48,356 nt of DNA from positions 1-48,356 of the forward strand of contig CANQFS010000007.1 of NCBI GenBank assembly GCA_947599825.1, in the 5' to 3' direction. This DNA comes from an uncultured Clostridia bacterium (GTDB taxonomy: Bacteria > Bacillota > Clostridia > TANB77 > CAG-508). The translations under genes and the position numbers were made by a program. The notes under the pieces are model-generated. The model was not told where the DNA came from. It made no database searches and was given only the letters and a program-made list of their open reading frames with translations. Shown here piece after piece: positions 41,401 to 46,936 of the stretch (the stretch's first letter is position 1; the number at the start of each line of letters is the position of its first letter).

Positions 41401-42807
41401 ATCTCCTTCATTATATATACGAATGGTATATGTAACTGTGTCTCCTGGATTTACTTGTACTGGATCTTTTGTATGAGTTTTTGTTGCTGTTGTGTTATTT
41501 GTTAATGTTTCTTTTTGCACACTTGGCTCTCTAGTAGGAACTGTAGTTTCATTAACTTTTGTGATGAATTTTCTTAATGCTAAGTCAAAGTTTGAAGGGT
41601 TTAGTTGTGCTTCTGCTGTAAATGTTTTTTCTTCTGGTTTTATTTCTACTACTGGTTGCTCTGCATTAGAACTGCTGCCATTTACTTCCCAATATGTAAT
41701 TGTGTTTTGTTTTACTTTTGTTGTAATAGTTAGTTCTACATTTTCTATGTTTGTATTTCCGTCTTTAGATATTTTTATATAAAATGGTTGTCCATTGTCT
41801 GCTAAAGTTTTTATGTCTGTTGTTTGTTGTTTACTTTGATCTAATAATGTAAAATTATTTGAATTATTTACACTTGCACTTATTGTAAATTCTCTATTTT
41901 CTTCTTTTGTTATAGTATATGGACCTGCTAAGTAATATTGTGAACCGTCTTCAGCTTTGTGTAATGTTACTTTTGCACCTGTTGAATTTAATTGAATTGG
42001 ATTTATTGCATCTGTTGTAGTTGGAGGAGTATCTTTATGTGATTCTCCCTCATCTATAAAATATTGGTATAAGGCTTTTACTTCATCTGGTAAGTCAAAG
42101 TCGCCAAATACATCTTCTATATTTTGATAATTAGTATCTTCTTCCTTCTTTTGGGCATAGATAGTTGTGATTTCTTCAGCTTTGTATTTATCAGTATTTG
42201 TAAAATACCAAATAGCTACTTGTTGCACAATATCAATTAAATCATCACTAATTATGCTATCTTCTATGTCTGCTGCTTTTAATAATTCTTTTTTATATGC
42301 TTGTGCTTGTTGTTGCTCTTCTTCTGATGCAGTTGTTGGTGCTGGTACATAGCAATGGTCTAGTACCCACATAAGAGAATTATACCTTTCATCACTATTG
42401 TCTAGTTTTTGTTTTTTATATTCATTTATGATGTCACTATCATTATTTTGTGGATTTTTCATATCTGCATATTTAGTATATGTTTTATCTTCCGTTGGAC
42501 TTCCATTTACAGAACCAAAACCTACACCCATTTTCAAACAATATATAGTGCTATTTTCATTTTTTGGGGTTTGATTATTACTATTATATTCATAGATTTT
42601 CCACATTTCTAATACTGTAGTTTCGCTAGCAGACCTTAAGCCTAATTTATAAGCATAGCCAGAAGGAGTACGATAAGTTGGTATTTCCATTTTTAAATGT
42701 TTTGCTTGGGTTGCTATTGCTGCTTGTGATGTTGGTGTAATTAAAAATGCACCTGTTAGAATAACTCCTGTTACTAATGTTAATAATAAATTCTTTTTCC
42801 AATTCAT
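38440..42807 (-). CDS. Thioester-domain surface adhesin with five repeated beta domains
   Basis: A 1455-residue secreted protein. Signal peptide residues 1-30 (LLLTLVTGVILTGAFLITPTSQA). Residues about 40-250 are a thioester domain: Cys90 in STIYCLKMG and Gln196 in VQQVAIW fit the [YFL]C ... QxAIW pair that forms an internal thioester used to bond to host surfaces. After a linker domain come five modules starting FDLALRKF (near residues 404, 608, 842, 1046) or FDLSLRKW (1248), each with YTIRIYNEG, DYLPEGL and a closing Asp-rich DRDSIPDN-type linker. The C-terminus has SVKTG, a membrane helix and KKYIL, resembling a non-canonical sortase signal. Promoter with palindrome at 42850-42878; ribosome site AAAGGATGG. 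Confidence 0.85.
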   Translation of the reverse strand: MNWKKNLLLTLVTGVILTGAFLITPTSQAAIATQAKHLKMEIPTYRTPSGYAYKLGLRSASETTVLEMWKIYEYNSNNQTPKNENSTIYCLKMGVGFGSVNGSPTEDKTYTKYADMKNPQNNDSDIINEYKKQKLDNSDERYNSLMWVLDHCYVPAPTTASEEEQQQAQAYKKELLKAADIEDSIISDDLIDIVQQVAIWYFTNTDKYKAEEITTIYAQKKEEDTNYQNIEDVFGDFDLPDEVKALYQYFIDEGESHKDTPPTTTDAINPIQLNSTGAKVTLHKAEDGSQYYLAGPYTITKEENREFTISASVNNSNNFTLLDQSKQQTTDIKTLADNGQPFYIKISKDGNTNIENVELTITTKVKQNTITYWEVNGSSSNAEQPVVEIKPEEKTFTAEAQLNPSNFDLALRKFITKVNETTVPTREPSVQKETLTNNTTATKTHTKDPVQVNPGDTVTYTIRIYNEGDISGYATKVTDYLPEGLKLKDNSQINTDNQWHTENGNERIISSTKLADELIDAYVSGQEVQYKDLQVECEVIATNSSTEQKLKNIAEITEAKDSDHQTIVDRDSIPNNLQEEQRNNYTPQKPTEGIGVEDDDDYEELLIPGKTFDLALRKFVTSINDKELKKDENTYTREPSIDLTLLKQATATTANYNHQKNPQGVSVGDIVIYTIRIYNEGQLDGYVSEVTDYLPPQLEFINDNFNAKYGWVLDEGQRKVTTTILAKKQDENGIYADENENNLIKAFDGNNLSYKELKIKCKVVATENLEKTITNIAEITGFTDAEGKQVTDRDSQKQNANIPDDTKLPDYKGNDTNKSVLNDANYFYQGQQDDDDFEKLILEEFDLALRKFITQVNDTPITSRIPKFTNVKDSNGNYIYEHSKEPIEVETTDIVEYTIRIYNEGDIAGYAKEITDNIPEGLEFVPENATNQEYRWVMLDENGEKTEDVSKAVKITTDYLSKTQEQEEGSNLIAPFDSTKTSPDYKDVKVAFKVVAPSTYTGIITNIAEISDDSDETGNEVEDRDSIPDNNNEKEDDIDKEHLKLTYFDLALRKFITAVNDTEVTNRVPKFTVTEDGKYTYEHTKEPVEVENGNIVTYTLRIYNEGSKDGYAKEIKDDLPEGLEFLPENETNKEYGWVMVDENGEETENVSEAVSVKTDYLSKEQGDLNQRDNLLTKFDVENMQEPDYRDIKIAFKVTEPNTSDRILINQAQISDDSDKDGKDVIDNDSTPDKWIEDEDDQDIEKVKVKYFDLSLRKWVTEAIVIDEGKETVTQTGHKAEDDPEELVKVEIKESRLNKVVVKFRYKIRVKNEGEIAGYATEISDYIPEGLKFVAEDNPSWKEADGKIVTDALKDTLLQPGETAEVEVLLTWINGKNNFGEKINVAEISKDKNDSDTPDIDSTPNNKKPEEDDIDDAPVILSVKTGLGINPQYIIVTTISLGILASGTVLIKKYIL

Positions 42808-42849
42808 AATTTTACCATCCTTTATTTTTGATATAATTATCTATATTTT

Positions 42850-42878
42850 ATTTTAAACGCGTTTATGCTATCCGTCAA
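42850..42878 (-). promoter_or_regulatory. Adhesin promoter with internal operator palindrome
   Basis: Minus strand: -35 TTGACG (42873-42878), 17 bases, -10 TAAAAT (42850-42855). The perfect palindrome TAAACGCGTTTA (42854-42865) with a central CG, as in LacI-family sites, overlaps the -10 and spacer. Confidence 0.6.
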
Positions 42879-43112
42879 TAGCAATATTTGGCAGTATTTT
42901 AGGTAATTTTTTTGTCTATTTTTTTTACATTTACGGAAATAGACACTTCCTATTTTATGTTTTACCTTTTGCCCTATATTACAATTATATTACATTTTTG
43001 TAATTTTTTCAATATATTATGTGAATTTTCTTACGAAAATAAGCATTTGAACGACTTAATATAAAAGCATTTTCTACCATATTAACCGTCTCCATATATT
43101 AATTTCGTAACT
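42879..43112. other. Intergenic region between adhesin and accessory island
   Basis: A small hairpin GTCTATTT / AAATAGAC (42914-42944) is the only structure seen. There is no open frame with a ribosome site. The composition is very AT-rich. The spacer from 43157 to 43279 to the right likewise shows nothing. Confidence 0.5.
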
Positions 43113-43156
43113 AAAAGTCGTAAAAACATTGATATATCAATGTTTTTACGACTTTT
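43113..43156. terminator. 44-bp perfect palindrome, bidirectional terminator
   Basis: AAAAGTCGTAAAAACATTGATA is followed directly by its exact reverse complement and a T5 tail. It lies 124 bases after the stop of the HAM1-like gene and marks the left edge of the accessory genes. It could equally be a terminator or an element-end inverted repeat. Confidence 0.6.
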
Positions 43157-43279
43157 TCTTTGGAGGTGTGCTTTGGTTTTATATTTTTATGAGGTTAGTA
43201 ATATCAATACTTGCAAGGCATAGAATGTAAAAATTAATGTAGTTATAATGTAGTTTGAAAAGAGTTTTTATTATTATTT

Positions 43280-43870
43280 TTATATATTATTTACTATAAA
43301 ATCAATAACATCGTCTTCTTTATAATTTTCTTTGTTTTTATCTTCTTCCGTTAAATCAACAAAATATTTATTGCATTCTGGCATAATTGATATTGAATCT
43401 AATGGATAACCTGGGTTTCTTTTTTCACAAGGTCTATTTATAAAATAAAAATGACTTTTGCTCCAGCTATATTCTTTTGTTTCTTTACCATCATATATTA
43501 CCATTCCATATATCCATTTAGCTGTTAATCTTCCTCCATATTCATTGACCAGATTACAATAATACTCAATCATTTCATCATCATTTAGTTCCTTTCCGTT
43601 TATTCTTCTAACATGAGTCCCTGGCTGCTTTTCATCTGGTAATTCTTCTATATATAAATTATTATCCATTCCTATTGTTGTTATTTTGGTTTCATCATAA
43701 TATGCTTTTGCCTTTATATATGCATTTTCTATTGCATTTTTTCCTGTTTCTTCTGGCTTTATATTTATTCCTAAGTCTTTGATGGTTAATACTTCTATGT
43801 TTCTTTCTTTTAGTTTTTCTGCATATTTTTTTATTTTTGCTGGATTTGTTGTTGCAAATAATACTTTCAT
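43280..43870 (-). CDS. HAM1/RdgB-like nucleoside triphosphate pyrophosphatase
   Basis: A 196-residue protein of the Ham1/RdgB family, which hydrolyses damaged or non-canonical purine triphosphates (dITP, XTP) to monophosphates. Family landmarks appear in order: LFATTNPAKIKKYAEKL, ETGKNAIENAYIKAKAYY, GMDNNLYIEEL, PGTHVRRI, GYPLDSISI and KYFVDLTEEDKN. The usual catalytic DSG reads DNN, and the Ser-Ala-Arg region is HVRRI, so it is a divergent branch and specificity may differ. Its start overlaps the stop of the glycosylase-like gene (TAATG), so the two are translationally coupled. It lies on an accessory island carrying phage and plasmid genes. Confidence 0.75.
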   Translation of the reverse strand: MKVLFATTNPAKIKKYAEKLKERNIEVLTIKDLGINIKPEETGKNAIENAYIKAKAYYDETKITTIGMDNNLYIEELPDEKQPGTHVRRINGKELNDDEMIEYYCNLVNEYGGRLTAKWIYGMVIYDGKETKEYSWSKSHFYFINRPCEKRNPGYPLDSISIMPECNKYFVDLTEEDKNKENYKEDDVIDFIVNNI

Positions 43871-44232
43871 TATTTTACCTCCCTGAAACCATTCCTACTC
43901 CATAACCATAAAGGTGTATGTATATCTATTGGTTTGTATTTAGCTCCTTTAAATAATTCATTCCATCTATCAACTACTATGAGTTGAACATCATTGTTAT
44001 TTAATTCTTCATTACTTATTAATCCTAATTTGTATGTTGCTTGAATTACATGTGTATCTGGTGCAACTGTTAGGTGCTCAATATTTTTATATTTTCTATC
44101 AGTATATTGATATATTACATATAACCAATAGTTACATATTTTTGTTCCAGATAAATAAGGAAATTTCTTTTTATTTTCTTGTTGAATAAAATTTCTTATT
44201 TTATCAACATCATTATCTAATTGTTCAAACAT
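43870..44232 (-). CDS. HhH-GPD-like DNA glycosylase, C-terminal half
   Basis: A 120-residue reading frame. FPYLSGTKICNYWLYVIYQY matches the HhH motif of DNA glycosylases (compare PGVGPKVADCILLF in the ogg gene of this window), with Lys at the catalytic position. VAPDTHVIQATYKLGLI matches the motif with the catalytic Asp (PIDVWVRRV). The N-terminal helices of the fold are found in the upstream overlapping frame, so the protein is either split into two subunits or frameshifted at an A6 run (about 44228). Substrate unknown. It is followed, with one base overlap, by the HAM1-like gene. The assignment is by eye and needs structural confirmation. Confidence 0.5.
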   Translation of the reverse strand: MFEQLDNDVDKIRNFIQQENKKKFPYLSGTKICNYWLYVIYQYTDRKYKNIEHLTVAPDTHVIQATYKLGLISNEELNNNDVQLIVVDRWNELFKGAKYKPIDIHTPLWLWSRNGFREVK

Positions 44233-44480
44233 TTTTTAGGTTTAAATACAAATTTTGTCTCTTTATCATTATATGTCTCTAACGCACTTTGCCATAATTT
44301 ATATGAATTTCTCTGATAATTTGAAGCCATAGGTAATGTAAAATAAAGATAATTTTCTATTGATGATTTTTCTAAATGTGGATTTGCATCTTCAGGCATA
44401 ACTTCGCCACCAAGATTACCATTTTTCCATAAATTATATAAAATTTCAACTTTTTGTAGTATTTCTTCTTTATTATACAT
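44217..44480 (-). CDS. HhH-GPD-like DNA glycosylase, N-terminal half
   Basis: An 87-residue frame starting MYNKEEILQKVEILYNLW. IENYLYFTLPMASNYQRNSYKLWQSA looks like the helices that precede the HhH in this fold (compare DLWETIISFIISANNNIPR in ogg). It ends FVFKPKKCLNN, where a single-base shift in the A6 run would continue directly into the downstream frame at its MFEQL. I chose the ATG at 44480 because AGGTG precedes it; the longer frame would need a TTG. It is the first gene of a three-gene unit with the C-terminal half and the HAM1-like enzyme. Confidence 0.5.
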   Translation of the reverse strand: MYNKEEILQKVEILYNLWKNGNLGGEVMPEDANPHLEKSSIENYLYFTLPMASNYQRNSYKLWQSALETYNDKETKFVFKPKKCLNN

Positions 44481-44544
44481 AGCGCACCTCAATTATTATA
44501 CTACACCACAGAAAAAATTAAAATACTTAAATATAAAGGGGGTG

Positions 44545-45267
44545 TTAAAAATTAATGATTTTATTTATATTTTCTATAAAGTCTATTCCTTCTATCTTAT
44601 TAATTCCAAAACATTTTTTTCCTAAATCTTTGAGTGATGCTCCACAATGATAAAGCTCTTTGTTATCTATAATAATGAATCTATCATGAAATTTATCTGT
44701 TCGTGCTATTTTTAGTGTCCCATATTGCTCATTAAACTTCTTAATATCTAATTTTGTTAGATTACAATTTTGTGAAGTAAAAATAATTGCTTGGACATTT
44801 TTATTTTTCTTTTGTAGCATTTTAAGAATAGTATCGTCTATATAATTATCTATTATTACTATTTTACTTTGAGCTGTTTTTATAATATCAATTATTAATT
44901 CATAGCTATCCCATATTTGTCCTTTGAAAAATATTTTTTGTTTGAATTCTTGTTCTTTATTCTTTTGTAATTCATTAAATACTTGATTGAATTTATTATC
45001 ATGTTCTAATAATCTATATTCAACATTTGTTAATCTTTCAAAAACTTGTCCATTTATGGAAATAAATTTTCTCATTTCAACAAATGCATTCATTATGTTT
45101 ATACTTACTTGAACTGCAATTTCATTTTTTAATAGACCCGAAAGCATTGCTATACCTTGCTCTGTGAACACATAAGGAAGTTTACTTTTATTTCTCTTGC
45201 TATTCTCTTTTTTCTCATGCGGTCGCAAATTGCGACCGCATATCTTCGCTTTCCAATAAGGTCGCAA
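44545..45267 (-). CDS. ORF6N/PLD-like phage-type protein, C-terminal part after a frameshift
   Basis: From SKLPYVFTEQGIAMLSGLLKNE onward this is the second half of an ORF6N (phage antirepressor-like) DNA-binding domain, followed by a coiled coil (VFERLTNVEYRLLEHDNKFNQVF). A phospholipase-D-like domain follows: IVIIDNYIDDTILKML, ending HDRFIIIDNKELYHCGASLKDLGKK. A single HxR/K-type motif suggests it acts as a dimer or binds DNA. The first 30 residues are the shifted reading of the palindromic RSQ-coding stretch. The N-terminal half is in the other frame (45215-45529). Such proteins are typical of prophages and mobile elements. Confidence 0.75.
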   Translation of the reverse strand: MRPYWKAKICGRNLRPHEKKENSKRNKSKLPYVFTEQGIAMLSGLLKNEIAVQVSINIMNAFVEMRKFISINGQVFERLTNVEYRLLEHDNKFNQVFNELQKNKEQEFKQKIFFKGQIWDSYELIIDIIKTAQSKIVIIDNYIDDTILKMLQKKNKNVQAIIFTSQNCNLTKLDIKKFNEQYGTLKIARTDKFHDRFIIIDNKELYHCGASLKDLGKKCFGINKIEGIDFIENINKIINF

Positions 45268-45529
45268 TTTGCGACCTTAAACATGAAAACTCATCTTCCG
45301 TTAGCTGAAAACAAAAATTTTCTGGAAATCTTTCCTTATTTCTAGTAACTGTTTCATTTATTCTTTTAGTTTGATAATGATATAACATTGCTACGTCGCT
45401 ATCTAGCATAACTTGTTTTCCTCTAATGCAATAAATTAAATTCTTAATATCAACTGTTTTATATTTTACTAAATTTAATTCTTTATTTACTGGCTCAATA
45501 TTAGTGAGATTATTCATAAATAACTTCAT
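45215..45529 (-). CDS. ORF6N domain protein, N-terminal part before a frameshift
   Basis: A 104-residue frame with the ORF6N hallmark: YCIRGKQVMLDSDVAMLYHYQTKRINETVTRNKERFPENFCFQLTED split over residues 33-80 (key parts IRGKQVMLDSD and RNKERFPENFCFQL). It ends RSQIATLLESEDMRSQFATA and stops, where relatives continue into LPYVFTEQG; that continuation is in the neighbouring frame. The RSQIAT/RSQFAT codons are two palindromes. Intact relatives are about 300 residues, matching the sum of both parts. The ribosome site is AAGGAAGG. Confidence 0.75.
   Translation of the reverse strand: MKLFMNNLTNIEPVNKELNLVKYKTVDIKNLIYCIRGKQVMLDSDVAMLYHYQTKRINETVTRNKERFPENFCFQLTEDEFSCLRSQIATLLESEDMRSQFATA
45218..45240. 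repeat. GGTCGCAA palindrome 1 in ORF6N gene
   Basis: TGCGGTCGCAA-A-TTGCGACCGCA, perfect 11-bp arms. It encodes RSQFAT in the N-terminal frame, at the frameshift point. Confidence 0.85.
45257..45279. repeat. GGTCGCAA palindrome 2 in ORF6N gene
   Basis: TAAGGTCGCAA-T-TTGCGACCTTA, perfect 11-bp arms, encoding RSQIAT. Both palindromes share the GGTCGCAA/TTGCGACC core, so each can also pair with the other. Confidence 0.85.
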
Positions 45530-45912
45530 TCCTTCCTTGTGTAAATTTTGTTTATATTAAAAAACAAATGTTTGCAAATGTCAATATGTTTATACGAATA
45601 AATTATATTTTCTATAAAAAATGTTAATGTAATTTTTATGAAAAATTAATGTAGTTTTGGAAAATTATAAAAAATTGAAAGAAATTATAAGAAAATTAAA
45701 ACCCTTGATATAAAAAGCTTTAGGCAGTTACAAAAATTCCACAGAAATATTAAAAATCTGTGGAATTTAAAAATACTTTGGAGCAGACGTCGTAGTTATC
45801 TACAACTTTTTTATCTCTTTGACGATTGATACAAATATCAATCAATTTACTAAAGTATATCACAATTTTAATAAATTACAATACAAATAACTAAAAAATC
45901 ATATCTATTTTG
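45530..45912. other. Intergenic region with hairpins between ORF6N gene and membrane-protein cassette
   Basis: No gene is visible. It has a perfect 12-bp hairpin AAATTCCACAGA / TCTGTGGAATTT (45734-45768) and the small palindrome GATTGATA-CAAA-TATCAATC (about 45825-45844). Both may be terminator remnants or recombination-site structure; no integrase gene lies next to them. Confidence 0.4.
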
Positions 45913-45960
45913 GTTACAATTTGCAATTTTATGTTAAATGTGCTATAATTAAATTGTAAC
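45913..45960 (+). promoter_or_regulatory. Promoter flanked by a perfect inverted repeat
   Basis: -35 TTGCAA (45921-45926), 17 bases, -10 TATAAT (45944-45949). GTTACAATTT (45913-45922) and AAATTGTAAC (45951-45960) are perfect 10-bp inverted arms on both sides, a likely operator for a dimeric or looping repressor. Confidence 0.65.
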
Positions 45961-45989
45961 ATATTTTTGTTGCCTTTGAAATCATATAT

Positions 45990-46024
45990 TTCGGAGGCAA
46001 AGTCCTCCGAACAATTAAAGGAGG
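45990..46024 (+). promoter_or_regulatory. Leader hairpin able to compete for the ribosome site
   Basis: TTCGGAGG (45990-45997) pairs with CCTCCGAA (46004-46011). The same CCTCC can instead pair with the true ribosome site GGAGG (46020-46024). The leader therefore has two exclusive folds, one leaving the ribosome site free and one hiding it. Confidence 0.5.
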
Positions 46025-46032
46025 AAATAACA

Positions 46033-46536
46033 ATGGGAAAATTTGCAAAACTTTTTTTGGTTCTTGGTATCATCTGCACTGTTCTTTTTGGGGCTTGGGC
46101 AACTTTACGGATTGTGAAAGCAGTGTCCTTTGACATGAATTGCCATGCATATATCCATAGAGCTACTGGAGCTACCGAGATTGAAACTGCAAAAGTTGAA
46201 TTGACAAAAGCAATTAAGTACATTGAAGAGAATAATTTGACCGAAGGCACTGTGTCTATATTCCTCAAAAATCCTAGAAATGATCTTGGTTTTTGGTATA
46301 GCACTCTTAAAAGTGCGTATAAGGAACTTGACACATTTTCAGAAAATGCAACTCAATTAGAAAAATCCAATTACCTTATGAGAATGCGTGAAAGTTTTTA
46401 CGAGGTAGGATTGCCCAATGGAATAAGTATTTATCCCCATAATGTTTTATACTTTTGGTGGTCTATGCTTTCGCTACTGGGTGCAGCTGTATTCTACATT
46501 TTGTCGTACGTTGCTTATGATAACGACTGGGACTAA
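46033..46536 (+). CDS. Two-helix membrane protein of foreign composition
   Basis: A 167-residue protein, start chosen at the ATG behind AAAGGAGG. It has an N-terminal membrane helix (LFLVLGIICTVLFGAWATL) and a C-terminal one (VLYFWWSMLSLLGAAVFYILSYV) with about 110 residues between, probably outside. These include two landmarks, CHAYIHRATGATEIETAKVELTKA split near residue 37-60, and GTVSIFLKNPRNDLGFWYSTLKSAY-type stretch near 75-100. No family recognised. Codon use is richer in C and G than its neighbours, with its own promoter, operator, leader hairpin and terminator, so it looks like an imported, self-contained cassette. Confidence 0.7.
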   Translation: MGKFAKLFLVLGIICTVLFGAWATLRIVKAVSFDMNCHAYIHRATGATEIETAKVELTKAIKYIEENNLTEGTVSIFLKNPRNDLGFWYSTLKSAYKELDTFSENATQLEKSNYLMRMRESFYEVGLPNGISIYPHNVLYFWWSMLSLLGAAVFYILSYVAYDNDWD

Positions 46537-46551
46537 AAAATTTAATTCCCG

Positions 46552-46577
46552 CCCCACAAGGTTTTAACCTAGTGGGG
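46552..46577 (+). terminator. Terminator of the membrane-protein cassette
   Basis: CCCCAC-A-AGGTT-TT-AACCT-A-GTGGGG followed by ATATTTTTT, a strong intrinsic terminator 15 bases after the stop. Confidence 0.9.
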
Positions 46578-46621
46578 ATATTTTTTACAAAAAAATTTAG
46601 TAACAAGTTTATAAATTCAAT

Positions 46622-46918
46622 TTAAAAAATGTTATTAAATAAATATAAAGCAACTTGATTTTGTTCTTCTTTTGCCATCTCCATAATTTTAGCCATTGCA
46701 AACATTATCAAATGATATTTAGCAAAATTTATTAATGTAGTTCTATATTCTTCATCAATTTCTTTTAACATATTATCAAATCTTACATACATTTCAGGTT
46801 TATCATATTTTAGATTAGTATAACTACTATTACTCATACATATTGCAAGTCTTAATTTGTTTTTTATATTCATATCATTTATCATATCTATTAAATATTT
46901 TACTTTATCTGTTTCCAT
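46622..46918 (-). CDS. Small helical protein downstream of MobV relaxase
   Basis: A 98-residue, all-helical acidic protein (METDKVKYLIDMINDMNIKN ... EEQNQVALYLFNNIF) with no recognised family. TGGAGG precedes the start. It follows the relaxase gene by 18 bases, so it belongs to the same transcript and may be a mobilization accessory factor. Confidence 0.6.
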   Translation of the reverse strand: METDKVKYLIDMINDMNIKNKLRLAICMSNSSYTNLKYDKPEMYVRFDNMLKEIDEEYRTTLINFAKYHLIMFAMAKIMEMAKEEQNQVALYLFNNIF

Positions 46919-46936
46919 ATTTAAATTACCTCCATT

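Noticed and set aside
45891-46334. Minus-strand 147-residue frame overlapping the membrane-protein cassette
   Set aside because: The plus strand has promoter, ribosome site, membrane helices and terminator; the minus frame has none.
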